DNA of 64,000 nt from Lojkania enalia. Its lineage: Eukaryota; Ascomycota; Dothideomycetes; Pleosporales. Under the pieces are notes generated by a model that saw only the letters and a list, made by a program, of their open reading frames with translations, was not told the origin of the DNA and did no database searches. Position numbers and translations under genes: made by a program. Positions 42,450 to 51,234 of this stretch are shown piece by piece (the stretch's first letter is position 1; every line of letters begins with the position of its first letter). Location: the NCBI GenBank assembly GCA_010094045.1, contig ML986687.1:62001-126000 (forward strand). The letters run 5' to 3'.

Positions 42450-43286
42450 ATGACTCCAGTTGTCGATAGGAAGAAGATGATGGTGTTTGGTGATTCGATT
42501 ATCGAGCTATCGAACTATGACCTAGTTCACGGCCTTGAAGCCTGTCTGACAAGAGGTAAGGACTGGGCCGGACGTCCCCATATCGACATAACTTACTTCG
42601 AACTAGAGTACTGGACTCAATATCATGTCATAAAACATGGTTTCTCGTTTGTTCGCAGATCTCATCGTCTCTCCCTTCGCTTACCCGAGCAGGGGAATGA
42701 ATACAAAGGCAGGAAAAGAGGTTCTTCCATACTGCCTCCCAGTCGAAGGCCTGGAATACCTGGTATGCTGCTACTGCATGAAGCTACACCGAGTTAACCT
42801 TTTCCCTAGATTGTTCTCCTTGGAACTAATGATTACTGCCTTCCGCCTGATTCTCGACATGTTCCGAAGTCTGCATATCGCCAGAATATGAAAGACATTG
42901 TGCTCTCGCCAATAGTAAGAGCACAAAGACCAAATATAGTTTTAATATCAGCGCCACCCCCGCGACAAAAGGTTCAAGAGGTTCCTCTTAAGGGCAAAAT
43001 CCGGGACGAAGCGACAGCATTACAATATGCCCAGGAGCTTAGATATGTTGCAGAGGAACTGCATACCCAGCAGGTTTACATGTTTGATCTGTGTGCCGCG
43101 ATAATGAGTGCAACTAAGGGTGGCGATCGCAACAAGTTTTACGCCGAGAATGATGGTGAGTGACGGGCTGCAGGATCGTTATCAATTTGACTGATTCTTC
43201 TAGGCATCCACCTCAGCGAGTTTGGGAATGGGCTTCTTGCTGATGGAGTGTTGGAGACACTCCGAACGGCTCAGATTGGGGCATAA
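42450..43286 (+). CDS. SGNH-hydrolase (GDSL esterase, IAH1-like), four exons
   Basis: Exons 42,450-42,555, 42,659-42,762, 42,810-43,155 and 43,204-43,286 are joined by introns of 103, 47, 48 and in-phase GT-AG junctions, giving 212 residues. The blocks of the family are all present: block I MMVFGDSIIEL (catalytic Ser), block II SRGMNTKAG (Asn), block III VLLGTNDYCLPP (Asn) and block V DGIHLSEFGN (Asp/His). The order and spacing match isoamyl-acetate-hydrolysing-type lipase/esterases. Starting at MTPVVDRKK places GDS at residue ~14, as usual. An upstream in-frame extension to 42,288 exists but lacks an ATG. It looks functional, and the ester substrate is unknown. Confidence 0.83.
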
Positions 43287-43638
43287 CTGATAGTAGACAT
43301 CAAAAATCACTCTGCTACATTTACCGACCTATGAGCGAATGAAGACTGCGGTTGTAGACTATCTCATGCATGTGCGAAAGTTGTGTCAGGCGAGAATTGC
43401 GCAAAGCATCTCAGCTCGTACCGGCCCGCTTATATGCTGCGTGGTTTTCGATCAGCGACTTGCATCAAAAAGGACCCGCTCAATGCATTAGTCGAAGCTC
43501 TGCAGCAGACTATGATGTGCCGAATCATATTACTGTATTTATACTAGTTGGCGGAGCGAATAAGTCTCTACCTACAAACTCTCTCAAGAAGACCCTATCA
43601 CTGCCGAAAAGTTGACCTGCTCCTTTACCTCCTCCGTG

Positions 43639-44030
43639 ATGTCCATCATCGGTTGCGGAGGCCCTAATCCTGGCGAAATTTTCGCATCTCCACTTCCTGT
43701 AAGCAGGTCTACATTTATCTGAAGAAACTGGTTCTCACAGATTGCTAGCGGGCCGATCCTGGAGAAGAAGTGTACGCACTGGTCGATGAGGAGTGGGTCC
43801 CAGTGAAGGTCCGGTACCGAAGGACAGAGTGGATTTGGTTGAGCTTTACATATCGCTACGATGTGGTGCATGGGGAGAAACAGTTGCTCAATGTTCCTCA
43901 ATCGGATATCATGACGGTGGAGGACTACAAGGAAAGGTTTCCGAACTCGACAGGCGCAGAGAGTGGGAAAAGCGGGCAATTGAAGAGATCCATTGCATCG
44001 GCTCCCGCTCAGGAAACCCGCGATAAGTAA
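43639..44030 (+). CDS. Small uncharacterised protein, two exons
   Basis: Exon 1 is 43,639-43,698 (MSIIGCGGPNPGEIFASPLP). Intron 43,699-43,748 (GTAAGC...TGCTAG) joins it in phase to exon 2 at 43,749 (RADPGEEVYALVDEEWVP), which ends at the TAA at 44,028. The result is 113 residues. The middle is aromatic-rich (YRRTEWIWLSFTYRYD) and the C-terminus is Lys/Ser-rich. No family is recognised. The splice fit and codon use support a real gene. The longer antisense ORF (43,584-44,144) is probably a shadow. Confidence 0.5.
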
Positions 44031-44249
44031 TATCTTAGCTAGGGGATTGAGAGAGAAGGCTGCATGATATTGTGTGATCGGCAAAATGATTGCATCCAAA
44101 CATAGTTCAAGAGTGGAGCATGATGTTGTCAGCCAATGTGGCAACGAGAGACGGTCTTGGACAAGTTGCCACGCTCAGAGATGATAAATAGACCATATCA
44201 CAGAAGTTCAAATCCTTTTCTGTAGCTAGAACCCGATACAGCGAACAAA

Positions 44250-45201
44250 ATGTGTGCCCTTGCTACAGATGAGTACGTTCAATTTGAGATTCATGGCGCA
44301 GTATTCTCCTTACCATTCGAGACATGCTCCAGTCTGAAGGTAAGCTGCGAACATATGCATGTGAAATTCATGTTCTGATATCACCTAGTCCACAAGAGAG
44401 GAAATTACCAAAACTCTTGACCTTAACGAGCTAAATATTACTTTCTGGGTTGGAGATGGAGATGGAGATGTCTGGATCTTTGACTGCACATGGGCGAAGC
44501 ATGTCAAAGCAGGCACCAAGATCCTTTTGAAACGCGCGCCGGACCTCTCGCTTCCGAGTCCTCCTCAATCTCCTCTTACGTCTTCGAAACGGACTTCCTC
44601 AGAAGTTTCAGCCGCTGCTGAGCTCCCAGAGTATCCCTCCAGCATCTATACAGCAGATGGCCCTTACAAGCTCCCGTTTCCCGGGTGTGACGAGCGAGTC
44701 TACACATTTAGGCCTGTTGATTGCCAGGCTGCTGTTGCACAGCTTGAGATATATCGGAAGCTTCGAGCAATTGCTCCACCAAGAAGGTGGGCCAATCTTG
44801 CTGGTGAGGTCGTCAAAGGCGGGCGGGTTGGTGAGGTCGAAGACCCAGAGGTCTGTCTCGGGAAGGCTTTAATTGGCCCCTTTCCCCAGCTACCAAACAA
44901 CGTCGTATGTTGGCATATCGACGTGTTGGAAAGTGAAGTAACTAGGAATTTCCGAGGGAAGGATGAGGCTGCACATTTGGACGGAGACCCCGTTCATCAA
45001 TGGGTTCGCTATCCATCTCAAGAACTGCAAGATGTGGGGCGGAAGAGACATTTCCGCGCGGGTTTCTCAATTGTCGCCAGCTGGAAAGAAATAGACATGA
45101 GCGAAGAAGATGCAGAAAAGGCAGGATTTATCGGTATGAGTATCGCTGTTGATGGTCACAGTCGTAGAGCTTTCGCAGTCGTCGGCTTCAAGTCTCCGTA
45201 G
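44250..45201 (+). CDS. Uncharacterised 300-residue protein, two exons
   Basis: Exon 1 is 44,250-44,339 and exon 2 is 44,389-45,201, with intron 44,340-44,388 (49 bp, GTAAGC...CCTAG, in phase 0). The N-terminal ~80 residues (YVQFEIHGAVFSLPFETCSS, then ...TLDLNELNITFWVGDGDGDVWIFDC...VKAGTKILL) read like a small beta-rich, ubiquitin-like or sensor fold, but I cannot name it. A Ser/Pro linker follows. The C-terminal domain is conserved-looking (CLGKALIGPFPQLPNN...WHIDVLE; FSIVASWKEIDMSEEDAEKAGFIGMSI is the tail motif). No lesion is seen. Confidence 0.6.
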
Positions 45202-45204
45202 CAA

Positions 45205-46740
45205 ATGCCATCACCGACTTTGCAATTTCTCACATCTTTTTAGTAATGCTGAACTGGATAGCGAGTATGAGTAACAGCCTAGCTTTTTACTAGACTTGTA
45301 TCCAAGGTCAGTCTCTTCATGTTAATGGCAACCGGGCGAAAGGGACGGAATGAAAGGGGCGGGATGATGAGGATGCAAGTTCCTACGGCCACGAATAAGG
45401 AGGGGAGCAACAGCGGAAGCTGCGTGATGCACTAGCCGAAAATGAACTTTCTTGCCTGAGAACGCCACTGAAGATATTTCACTCTAGATCTTCCTTTTGA
45501 TGATGTATGCTTGCAGGAAGGATTGCATGGGAGGGTGTGAGGGGTTGTGTTTATTTAATGGCGTGCATGGGAAGGTCTTTCACCAGAATATTTGTCCATC
45601 AGAATTCAGATATGCTAAAGGTGAGTACGTGGTTAGAAAATAAATAGGTCTGAAAGCTGAGTTCTTCATAGCTGAAGGCGAAAGACACTTACGCCCCCTC
45701 CCAAAGGTAGTGCTGAAGGGCATTTGGGAATCCATTGCTAATTCGGATAGACTTCTTTGGAGACTAAGTATCGAAGTGGCTGCCTCGGATGTCCGGGTGT
45801 CAATTCTGGAGATTTCTATGGGATTCCAGGGGCAACGGAATTGATCGAGGATCTGTTTCCTCCACTTGTGCATCTCGTGGACTTTTTCTCCGACATGCTT
45901 TCTTTCCACTGTACCGGAGTCCCTAACTTGATTATTTACCGTTAGGGGCGTACTGAAGATGAGTCGGCATTTAAAGCTTTTCCATTCTTAGTGTATGCTC
46001 TTTCTGGTTACTCGTTTCGCGTGCGGCAGCAGGATTTCGAGTTCATGTGCAATCCCAATGCATACATCAACTGGATACTGATGGGCCTATGAAAGCATTA
46101 GCAACGACGATATATGGTGAAAATCGGTATTGGTCTTGTTCAAGAACTCAATGGTGACGGCACTAGCAGCGGCAGGGACGCCAGCTTCACTCATCCTTTC
46201 TGTATGTATGCCGTTGCCACTAACGCAACTTCCCTTCTACAGGGTGTTGTCAGTAACGACCGGAAGAGGAGGGATATTTCCCATGGGAGCACGACCGACA
46301 GTTGGTGATGATAGTGTCAGAGAGCGCTCCTTTCACATATTCACACCACACCACTATATACAAGATAAGTTAGAATGAAGGTGATGATAGTTTTAACACT
46401 TACACACTCCAAATTTGCCATATTCGTTCCAAGTGTGAGTGGAAGGTGAGAATAGTGGTCTGATATCCTTGAACGGCGTATCAGTGTCTCAAATAGACTT
46501 CACTTCGTCACGCTGCACTGCTAGCAACCCAGGGTGCGTGGCTGCTCGCTCAACATTTGATTCGGACACCTGGACCTCTGTTGTTACGACACATAGGCAC
46601 CAAGGCTCAGCCACCCAACTAGATACTGTTCTCCATGCATGCATGGTCAAGGACAATGGTAGGAAGCATAGCCCACCACAAACTTAAGAGAACTAGGTCG
46701 GCATAATCATCCGTACTCAGAAATGCTCTCTTTTTAGATT
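45205..46740. other. Intergenic, weak ORFs only
   Basis: The best candidate is a minus-strand ATG ORF at 45,909-45,580 (109 codons, MERKHVGEKVHEMHKWRKQ start), which also contains a possible GTAAGT...TTTCAG intron. There is no family and no supporting structure. The other ORFs are motif-free. Confidence 0.35.
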
Positions 46741-46745
46741 CTCTC

Positions 46746-47136
46746 ATGTCTAGTCGTCGATCTTCCCGACAAGCACCTGCTCTGTTCCGTGAGAGCACCT
46801 CTGTGGGACAACCTCGGGGCAAAAAACTCACCATTCGAGTTGGTGAGAGTCCGGAAAACCTTGTCGCCATATCAATAAATTTATCCCAGATTCCGGTGGA
46901 CGCCGACTCCCGCTGTGTGATTTGTTATGAACACTATAAGGAGGGTGAGGAGGTGTGGCAGGCACAGCCATGTGAACATTTGTTCCACTTTGCGTGCATT
47001 GATGAGGCTAGTTTTCCATACTTCCAAGGTTGGACCAAGCTGATACAAGAAGTAGTGGTACAAAGGATCCAAAGAGTCTTGTCCTTTATGTCGCGGGAAC
47101 ATCGCCATTGGGCTACCTCCAACGGCAAGCACTTAG
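46746..47136 (+). CDS. Small RING-H2 finger protein, two exons
   Basis: The ATG at 46,746 opens a 111-residue protein. Exon 1 (to 47,010) contains CVICYEHYKEGEEV and then PCEHLFHFACIDE. The last Cys pair is in another frame at SCPLCRGNIAIG. An intron at 47,011-47,065 (GTTTTC...CAAAG, with GCTGATAC branch) joins them in phase, giving the pattern C-x2-C, C-x-H-x2-H-x2-C and C-x2-C of a RING-H2 domain at about residues 57-99. The donor is not ideal, but the zinc-ligand order is restored exactly. It is probably an E3 ubiquitin ligase with an unknown target. The N-terminus is Arg/Ser-rich. Confidence 0.7.
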
Positions 47137-47139
47137 AAG

Positions 47140-47815
47140 GAATTCCTGAGTGAATCCACTTCGGCTTGGGGTGTGCTTGGAGGGCGCAGGTTTTGTGATA
47201 TACCCGCTTTTGAAGATGACTTTTCGATTGATGGAAAGCCAAGGAGGAACAGCCAAAGAGGTGGCGTATAGTGGCGTGGTGTGGATGGAGCTCTGGAAGA
47301 AGCTGGAGAGAAACAGATACCGCTAGTGTGAATTCGGGAAAAGGGGTACGAGAACGAGAGCAAGTAAGAGTAAGAGGAGGAAGAAGAAGAAGAAGAAGAA
47401 GAATAGCTAAGGATAGTAGTCGAACGTTCGTGAGAGTAGCGGCGAGAACAGCAGGAAGTGATATGTAGAGTGCTGAAGTACTGCAAACTGAGTTGGCGAT
47501 AAGGAGCGTGAATTCACGGCCTGCCGGCGCCGGATTCTGGGCTTTTTGTCGTGAAATCATATGTCGATAATTGATCTGGTTAGTCATTTGGAGAATTCTC
47601 TGCAGTCGACCTTGAGGTGCCTTCCTGTTCGTTAGTGAAATGAGCAGTTGTCTCTTGGAGAGGGCAAAGCGATGAATTTGAGAAGTCCGATTTCAAAGTG
47701 CTGTGAAACCATTGTAGCGTCTGATGAGACCCCCCCTTTTCTCTGTTAACTCATGCACGATCTGAACGCGAAGGCTCCAGGATTCGTTCAAGTCTTCGGA
47801 TGATTTCCCAGTCAT
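47140..47815. other. Intergenic with GAA-type microsatellite
   Basis: A run of AAG/GAA triplets at about 47,370-47,404 creates a false Ser-rich minus-strand ORF. I see no gene or RNA in the rest. Confidence 0.55.
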
Positions 47816-47819
47816 TAAG

Positions 47820-50699
47820 TCAGAAATGGGCCAGTCTGAAGCTCGGAGACGTTACCGAGCAACGAGTCTGGGTTCTTTTGCGGCCTTCTTCACCGCCTAG
47901 ATACTCCAAGCGCTTGGGACTGCTTTCGTTCTCAACCATATTTGCAATCTCTGTCCATAGGAGGAGATCGGAATTGGTCACATCCTCGTTCGTAATTTCG
48001 GGATGTTTGAGCTGGTTCAGCATCACCTGAGCGGAATTGTGTAGCCCGGACCAACGGAAATTGAAGCCTGAAAACGCGACCGTATGTGGCTCTGATACCA
48101 AGCGGAAAACGAAGCGGATAGTCCCAGCGTGAAAGAAGACCGTCTCACTTCGATTAAGAACGCGGAACCGAGCCTGGGAAGGACAGATCTGTCGTGATAG
48201 ATGCCAAGCTTTGCGGTCATCATCACTTAGATCTGAGAACCAGCCATATCCAATGCGGCTGCGTTGGCAAGTGATGAAAGTGTCTTTTCCTCCCCAGTCT
48301 TCATGGGGCGGACTCAGGGCGCCGCTTTGCCCAACTAGTGCCCAATGCCTTCCGTCGGTCACGCGTGTCCGACCTGCTTTGCCTTCAGAGGCGCATCGGT
48401 GGAGAGCGCGGTGATACACCCGAGAATTAACACCACGCAGAAATTCCGGATCGGACGACGGGATGGGATTCGCGAGCTCCAACGCGTTCAAATATTCAGT
48501 ATCCTCACACCTGAATCGTTCATAAAGCTGGCCTATGGTCATGCGGCTGGCTGTTTCGTCCGCGTTCGTTCGTAATTTCAGAGGAGTTTGGACGTCCACT
48601 GTCCATTTCATCTGGTCTAGCGAATATTCCTCGAAAAATGCCGTGAGAGGATCCGAAGCTGTCCAATTCACTAGATTTGGCGTGCTGACAAAGATCGGAC
48701 CGTTGATGGGGGCACCACTTTCGATGAGCTCTTTTGCGTCCTCTTCTGAGAGCATTTGTGCCTCATCCTGGCTCGGAGGTCTCATGCTTTTGAAGAAGTC
48801 TTTCATGACCCTGTAGTCGTAAAAGAGCTGGGATTCCGGGGATTGCTCCTTCAGAATACGGTCCGTCTGCTTTATGATCGCCTTTTGGAACGCCTGCTCT
48901 TCTCGCAGTCGGCCGCTTCTCAGGTCTTTGCATCCTTTTGAACTCAAAGCGGGTGACGGCAGAGTCCTTCCTGTAGAACCAGGCCGAAGAGGCCAAAACC
49001 TGCGCGAGTGGATCGCGTTGGTCGAATCAGTTGGCTTGCAGGTCGCACAAGAACAGTTCTGGTTACCTCTACCAAAAAAATCAGCAGAGTAGTATACTGT
49101 TATCTCTTCGCCTTCTTTGACGTTTCGAATTGTAGTGATAACGGTGTGGTCGTCCTTTGCTTCCAACTTCGAATTAGGCTTGCAGTCGTGGTTGACAAAA
49201 CGAACAGGTCCAGCAGTGATGTAGCGCTTCCCACATGCTCCGTCTATGCGACCCAGGCTACTGTAAGTTCCCTCGATTGCACTGGTGACTGTCGCGTTGG
49301 CTCCCTTGAGATATTTGATTTGGGTGCCTTTCTCAATCGTCTTCTTTGCCAGTACACACCATTCCTCGTCCTGCGAATATTGATGAGTTGTTGCCAATTC
49401 GAAGGGACAGTCTGAAGACAGCATATCGCAGTACGGGGTGAGTTGCATGCGGAGCTCTGGTAAGTCAGGAGAGTCGAGCCCAACAGGAGTTCGAAGACTG
49501 GTTATGAGCGACGAGAGAGCGGCGACGACGTCTTCATCGTGTCCCTCGCCGGAAAAGAGAGAAATCCGAACAACGGCTGTCGCATGAAAGGTTTGACCGT
49601 ACTTTCTGACCTTGCAAACGTCATCGAGCAGTATGTCCGTTACACAGTCATCGGCAAGTAAAAGGTCGTCCAGTTCTGTCCGTCTTCTTACTCCCTGCGC
49701 TTCGCCATTGACATCGCCGCCAATTGCAGATTGTTTCGAGCTCTTCAGTGGTCTGCCAGGTGCTTTCGTATACCTCCGACCATGTACTCGTCGTCGTTGC
49801 AGAACAACCCGAGCTCTTTGCATGCCCAGTAACGTAGTTCCTGACATGGAGCGCAACCGGCGAACTGATAGGTCGCCAGCAACTCTGGGGACACGCCCAG
49901 TCTGCGTTCGTTCCAGGGGCAAATCCTTCGTGTTGGATCTGTCATTGGTGCGTCGTTTATCTGAAGCTCTGGCAGGCGCTGCGTTGCTCACTAAGCTGTC
50001 GCTTCCAATCCGGTCCGGTCGAAGTTGTAATTCGCTGATAGGGGTTTCAAGAGCGGCGACTGGATGAGAAATGACCAAAAAGCCTTCATGATCGAAATCA
50101 TAGCCGGAAAGTTCGCCAAACCGAAGTCGAATTGGCGGCTGACCCTTCCAATTGAAGTCAGCTTCACCAGGCCATCCGCTCAAGTATTCAAAGTGCAACG
50201 TATGAAGGGTGACCGGGGTTGACCTGTCGCAACTGGACTTCCGCCATGGACCTTTCACGGAGATGATTTGATTCAGCTTAATGCGGGCCTTCTGCCAGTC
50301 TGGCTCAACCTTGCATGCTTTGCTCGCATATCGAAGCAGATTGTAGCTCTCGGTGCCAAGCCCAAGATGAGCGATAACCGTTTCACCCCAGGCCTTCCGA
50401 ATTTTGCTGAGGGGGATAATACGATTGTCCCGTGCCTTGCTGGACAACTTTTGGAGCTCTTGGATATCAGATCGTGGTAGGACGGTGGCCACGTCGCCGC
50501 AATGCTTGCCTATGAGCCCGAGAAGAAGATATGCGTTCAAATCCATCTGGGAGCTTTCTCTGAGTATGTGGGAGCATTCGGTCTGAGCCAGGTTCGTTCT
50601 TGCTTCGGCGCTCTGGCATAAAGCGAAGGCGCTATCCATCCGCTGAAAATCGGGGCCGCACACATTGTCGAATGGCAGTGGAGTGGATGGCGTAGCCAT
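47820..50699 (-). CDS. SET-domain protein (Suv4-20/SET9-like) with JmjC-like C-terminal region
   Basis: This 959-codon single exon starts at ATG 50,699. The N-terminal 150 residues are helical and unassigned. A SET domain occupies ~440-555, with WCVLAKKTIEKGTQI, the core FVNHDCKPNS (503-506 NHDC), GEEITVYYSADFFG and post-SET cysteines NCSCATC. The spacing is most like KMT5/Suv4-20 enzymes, which methylate histone H4 Lys20. Residues ~775-895 resemble a JmjC/cupin oxygenase: ALSPPHEDWGGKDTFIT supplies H799 and D801. The distal ligand motif reads FFHAGTIRFVFRL, with Arg862 where His is expected, so iron binding is doubtful. Residues ~250-325 are abnormally Arg-rich and may be frame-shifted. A LINE 3' end lies about 105 bp upstream. 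Confidence 0.75.
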   Translation of the reverse strand: MATPSTPLPFDNVCGPDFQRMDSAFALCQSAEARTNLAQTECSHILRESSQMDLNAYLLLGLIGKHCGDVATVLPRSDIQELQKLSSKARDNRIIPLSKIRKAWGETVIAHLGLGTESYNLLRYASKACKVEPDWQKARIKLNQIISVKGPWRKSSCDRSTPVTLHTLHFEYLSGWPGEADFNWKGQPPIRLRFGELSGYDFDHEGFLVISHPVAALETPISELQLRPDRIGSDSLVSNAAPARASDKRRTNDRSNTKDLPLERTQTGRVPRVAGDLSVRRLRSMSGTTLLGMQRARVVLQRRRVHGRRYTKAPGRPLKSSKQSAIGGDVNGEAQGVRRRTELDDLLLADDCVTDILLDDVCKVRKYGQTFHATAVVRISLFSGEGHDEDVVAALSSLITSLRTPVGLDSPDLPELRMQLTPYCDMLSSDCPFELATTHQYSQDEEWCVLAKKTIEKGTQIKYLKGANATVTSAIEGTYSSLGRIDGACGKRYITAGPVRFVNHDCKPNSKLEAKDDHTVITTIRNVKEGEEITVYYSADFFGRGNQNCSCATCKPTDSTNAIHSRRFWPLRPGSTGRTLPSPALSSKGCKDLRSGRLREEQAFQKAIIKQTDRILKEQSPESQLFYDYRVMKDFFKSMRPPSQDEAQMLSEEDAKELIESGAPINGPIFVSTPNLVNWTASDPLTAFFEEYSLDQMKWTVDVQTPLKLRTNADETASRMTIGQLYERFRCEDTEYLNALELANPIPSSDPEFLRGVNSRVYHRALHRCASEGKAGRTRVTDGRHWALVGQSGALSPPHEDWGGKDTFITCQRSRIGYGWFSDLSDDDRKAWHLSRQICPSQARFRVLNRSETVFFHAGTIRFVFRLVSEPHTVAFSGFNFRWSGLHNSAQVMLNQLKHPEITNEDVTNSDLLLWTEIANMVENESSPKRLEYLGGEEGRKRTQTRCSVTSPSFRLAHF

Positions 50700-51084
50700 G
50701 GCGGAGAGGAGAACATCGATTGGAGCAGTAGCCGCATACGTTGGGAGGTATCGTCGTCGTGGTTGAGGTCGTTCGAACGCGTGGAAAAATGAAAGAGTTC
50801 GTACGCGTTCCCCAATAATAATAATAATAATCCATTAACGCCCGGCGGCAGAGCCGAAAGGGCTACTATCTGCTTAACTATTACATTTCCGAAAGTAGGT
50901 TCTGATCTCCCTCAAGCCCGTACAAAGGTTCGTCGTGTACGCTCACCCATTCCATTTCTCTTCGGGTTTCGTGCCTTAGTTGTTAGTATGTTAGTAGATT
51001 CGCTTGAAGGCTATTCTTCAAGTATTCAACATCCTATCGTCGGCGGTTGAAGCAGTATCTGCTATTTATAGCACGAGGTGATAC

Positions 51085-51220
51085 TATCACGAGGGGATGC
51101 GAGAGATGATGAGGAAGAAGGTTGATTGTAGGAGCTATATAAGCTGCCTGAGCTATATAGGACTACACTAGCAGATCACATGACTAGACACGTGACTGAG
51201 TACTAGGAAGGCTCGTGATA
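51085..51220. mobile_element. 136-bp MITE-like element with 9-bp terminal inverted repeats
   Basis: It begins TATCACGAG and ends CTCGTGATA. GATAC is present directly on both sides (51,080-51,084 and 51,221-51,225). The second LINE copy (around 61,540) has an empty site, GAGGTGATACTTTAGG, with a single GATAC. This proves insertion with a 5-bp target duplication. It has no coding capacity and I know no family name for it. Confidence 0.88.
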
Positions 51221-51234
51221 GATACTTTAGGTTA

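Noticed and set aside
43584..44144. 186-codon minus-strand ORF
   Set aside because: It starts with a plausible sequence but overlaps the better-supported two-exon plus-strand gene, and it is rich in Leu/Pro/Cys without motifs.
47133..47587. Long minus-strand ORFs with a poly-Ser segment
   Set aside because: They are produced by the GAA/AAG microsatellite at 47,370-47,404, have no other protein features, and overlap the RING gene's 3' end.
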